DNA of 64,000 nucleotides from Toxorhynchites rutilus septentrionalis. Its lineage: Eukaryota; Arthropoda; Insecta; Diptera; Culicidae. Position 1 is the stretch's first letter. Every line of letters starts with the position of its first letter. Below, one piece after another: positions 62,849-64,000 of this stretch. The stretch spans positions 280,585,803 to 280,649,802 of the forward strand of contig NC_073745.1 in the NCBI RefSeq assembly GCF_029784135.1. Direction: 5' to 3'. The notes under the pieces were generated by a model, which saw nothing but the letters and a program-made list of their open reading frames with translations, ran no database searches and was not told the origin of the DNA. Position numbers and translations under genes: made by a program.

Positions 62849-64000
62849 AACGGCCTTAACTATGCAGAGCCCTGCCGGTATGTGCTCACCCGTGCAGCAA
62901 CGGTGGGGTTCACCAATTGATGGAGCCGCGTGATGATTCTCACCGCTCAGACACCGAACCTCTCACTGACGTGAGTTTCGGTAAATCTCGCTGGCGTTGG
63001 TGGATTTCCCCGTCCTGAGCGAACCGTGTTGGAGTAGAGTTGCGTGTAACGTACGACTCACACGGGGCCGAGCTTTCTTCCCGATGACCAACGCACTCCA
63101 GAATGATCTATAGTGGTCCGCAACCACGACCACGACCACTCCGAGGGATTTACCGTAGCACCAAGATCTCACAGCGATGACTGATCGCCGGAACACAAGC
63201 GCAGTCCAGACAAGGACTCGGGCTCGAAAATGTAACCTGTACACGGAGTCACCAATGCTGTAGAAATTGCCTTTCATTATTATAAAATCATCAAACCAAT
63301 TTTTCTTTAATAAAAATTCACCTCCGTTTTACTGGGTGCGAAGCACACTGCTGCACTAACTTTTAATTATGCTTATTGATTGTACTCAATTGTACAATTG
63401 TCCTAAATAAAATTTAACACTATGAACAAAAGCTTCTTTTATAGTAAACAATAAACTCACTTCTACTTGATTTGATTATTCGCACAACTCACGATTTGTT
63501 AATATTTTTATTCAAATCACTCTGAAAATATCTGGAAATAATCAAAACTTAATACTCGAAACGCTTTGAAACTATTTTTACTGTTACTTTAAAGAAATAC
63601 TCAAAATAATGTGCTTTAATAATAATGCTTTTCACCAAAATTTAACTTTTTCGCTCGGCGGCTCAGAATGGAAAGGTCGATTCCTCGGTGCTTTCCGATT
63701 ACAAAAGCTTTCGAATCTTCTAGTAAAAATTTCTTGATTGATTATTCTGAGCGTCTGATTCTATTCGTGGTCTGGTCTGGTGGTGGTATCTATCATTAGG
63801 CGTAACTCAATTCAAATTTTCACGAAACGACCTACTCCTTTCATGTTCAGTGACTCTCGTTCAGTGTCTCTTCTGAATTCCGCTATGTCCAGAAAGCGGT
63901 TTACTGAGGTATCTTTTATGGATCTATTGTTACCTCTAAAATACTGTGATTCAGCTATATAATATGTAACCTGTGATTTACGTTTAGTGAGATTTAGTTT
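62849..64000. other. No gene recognised
   Basis: GC-richer at 62860-63250, then AT-rich. The antisense ORF at 63277-62963 (104 codons) shows a Val run and no domain. It could be an LTR or leader of an unrecognised retroelement, but no matching second copy exists in the window. Confidence 0.3.

Noticed and set aside
60990..63290. LTR retrotransposon between about 61 and 63.3 kb
   Set aside because: Some sequence resembles an LTR end or primer site, but no matching second LTR or retroelement protein was found.
1..64000. CRISPR arrays, bacterial operons or phage genes
   Set aside because: No regularly spaced short repeats with unique spacers, no ribosome-binding-site-led gene strings; the tandem repeats seen have no spacers and lie in eukaryotic transposons.

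Overview
The window reads as repeat-dense, AT-rich nuclear DNA from an insect, most likely a culicine (Aedes-like) mosquito. The grounds are a BEL/Pao LTR retrotransposon, tRNA-derived SINEs with mosquito-like heads, several Tc1/mariner/pogo fossils, Helitron-type ends, many TIR/MITE elements and degenerate histone H2A genes with animal histone 3' stem-loops. The species assignment is inference. There are no bacterial or phage genes, operons or CRISPR arrays, and no complete host protein-coding gene is convincing. Nearly all long open frames belong to transposons or to low-complexity DNA.

Layout. 0-8.5 kb: a Tc1/mariner-superfamily transposase tail, a diverged arm of a foldback element, a repeat ending in a 16-bp palindrome, a TIR MITE, an unidentified antisense ORF and a SINE with target-site duplications (TSDs). 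8.6-11.5 kb: GC-richer DNA with few repeats and no recognised gene. 11.8-17.6 kb: a dispersed repeat split by a TA-flanked MITE, a pogo/Tigger-like MITE, two Helitron-type elements and a SINE with a 12-bp TSD. 18.6-20.8 kb: a foldback MITE and a frameshifted transposase of DD41D spacing. 21.4-22.6 kb: GC-rich DNA. 22.9-24.1 kb: an inverted second copy of the 11.8 kb repeat, carrying its own SINE insertion. 25-26.2 kb: a direct repeat and two SINEs inserted in the same target.

28.08-35.42 kb holds the only nearly intact element, a 7.34-kb BEL retrotransposon with 444-bp LTRs that differ at one base, a GGCTC target duplication and one long Gag-Pol frame with a late frameshift. 36.0-39.2 kb holds Helitron ends with 190-bp tandem units abutting an antisense, broken second BEL copy. 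39.7-41.4 kb holds two antisense histone H2A pseudogenes in tandem, each followed by a histone-type stem-loop. A SINE with a 15-bp TSD lies in the upstream region of the second.

41.6-44.4 kb has Tc1 and pogo fossils. 46.0-49.2 kb has a TIR element with a GC-rich hairpin core, a SINE and a 2.2-kb foldback element containing an (AT)n tract. 49.8-54.2 kb has Helitron pieces, a mariner fossil and a 1.7-kb TIR element with inverted arrays of YY1/Pho-like motifs. The last 10 kb has a TTA-flanked MITE, a 600-bp alternating GT/GC tract, a Helitron-derived hairpin, another mariner fossil and a palindromic MITE.

The genes do not form a pathway. The window is a layered record of insertions. Nesting and TSDs give relative ages, with the BEL copy among the youngest and the histone and transposase fossils among the oldest. 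The more unusual material is the histone fossil pair with its SINE, the large foldback element, the YY1/Pho-motif element, and the palindrome-terminated repeat families.
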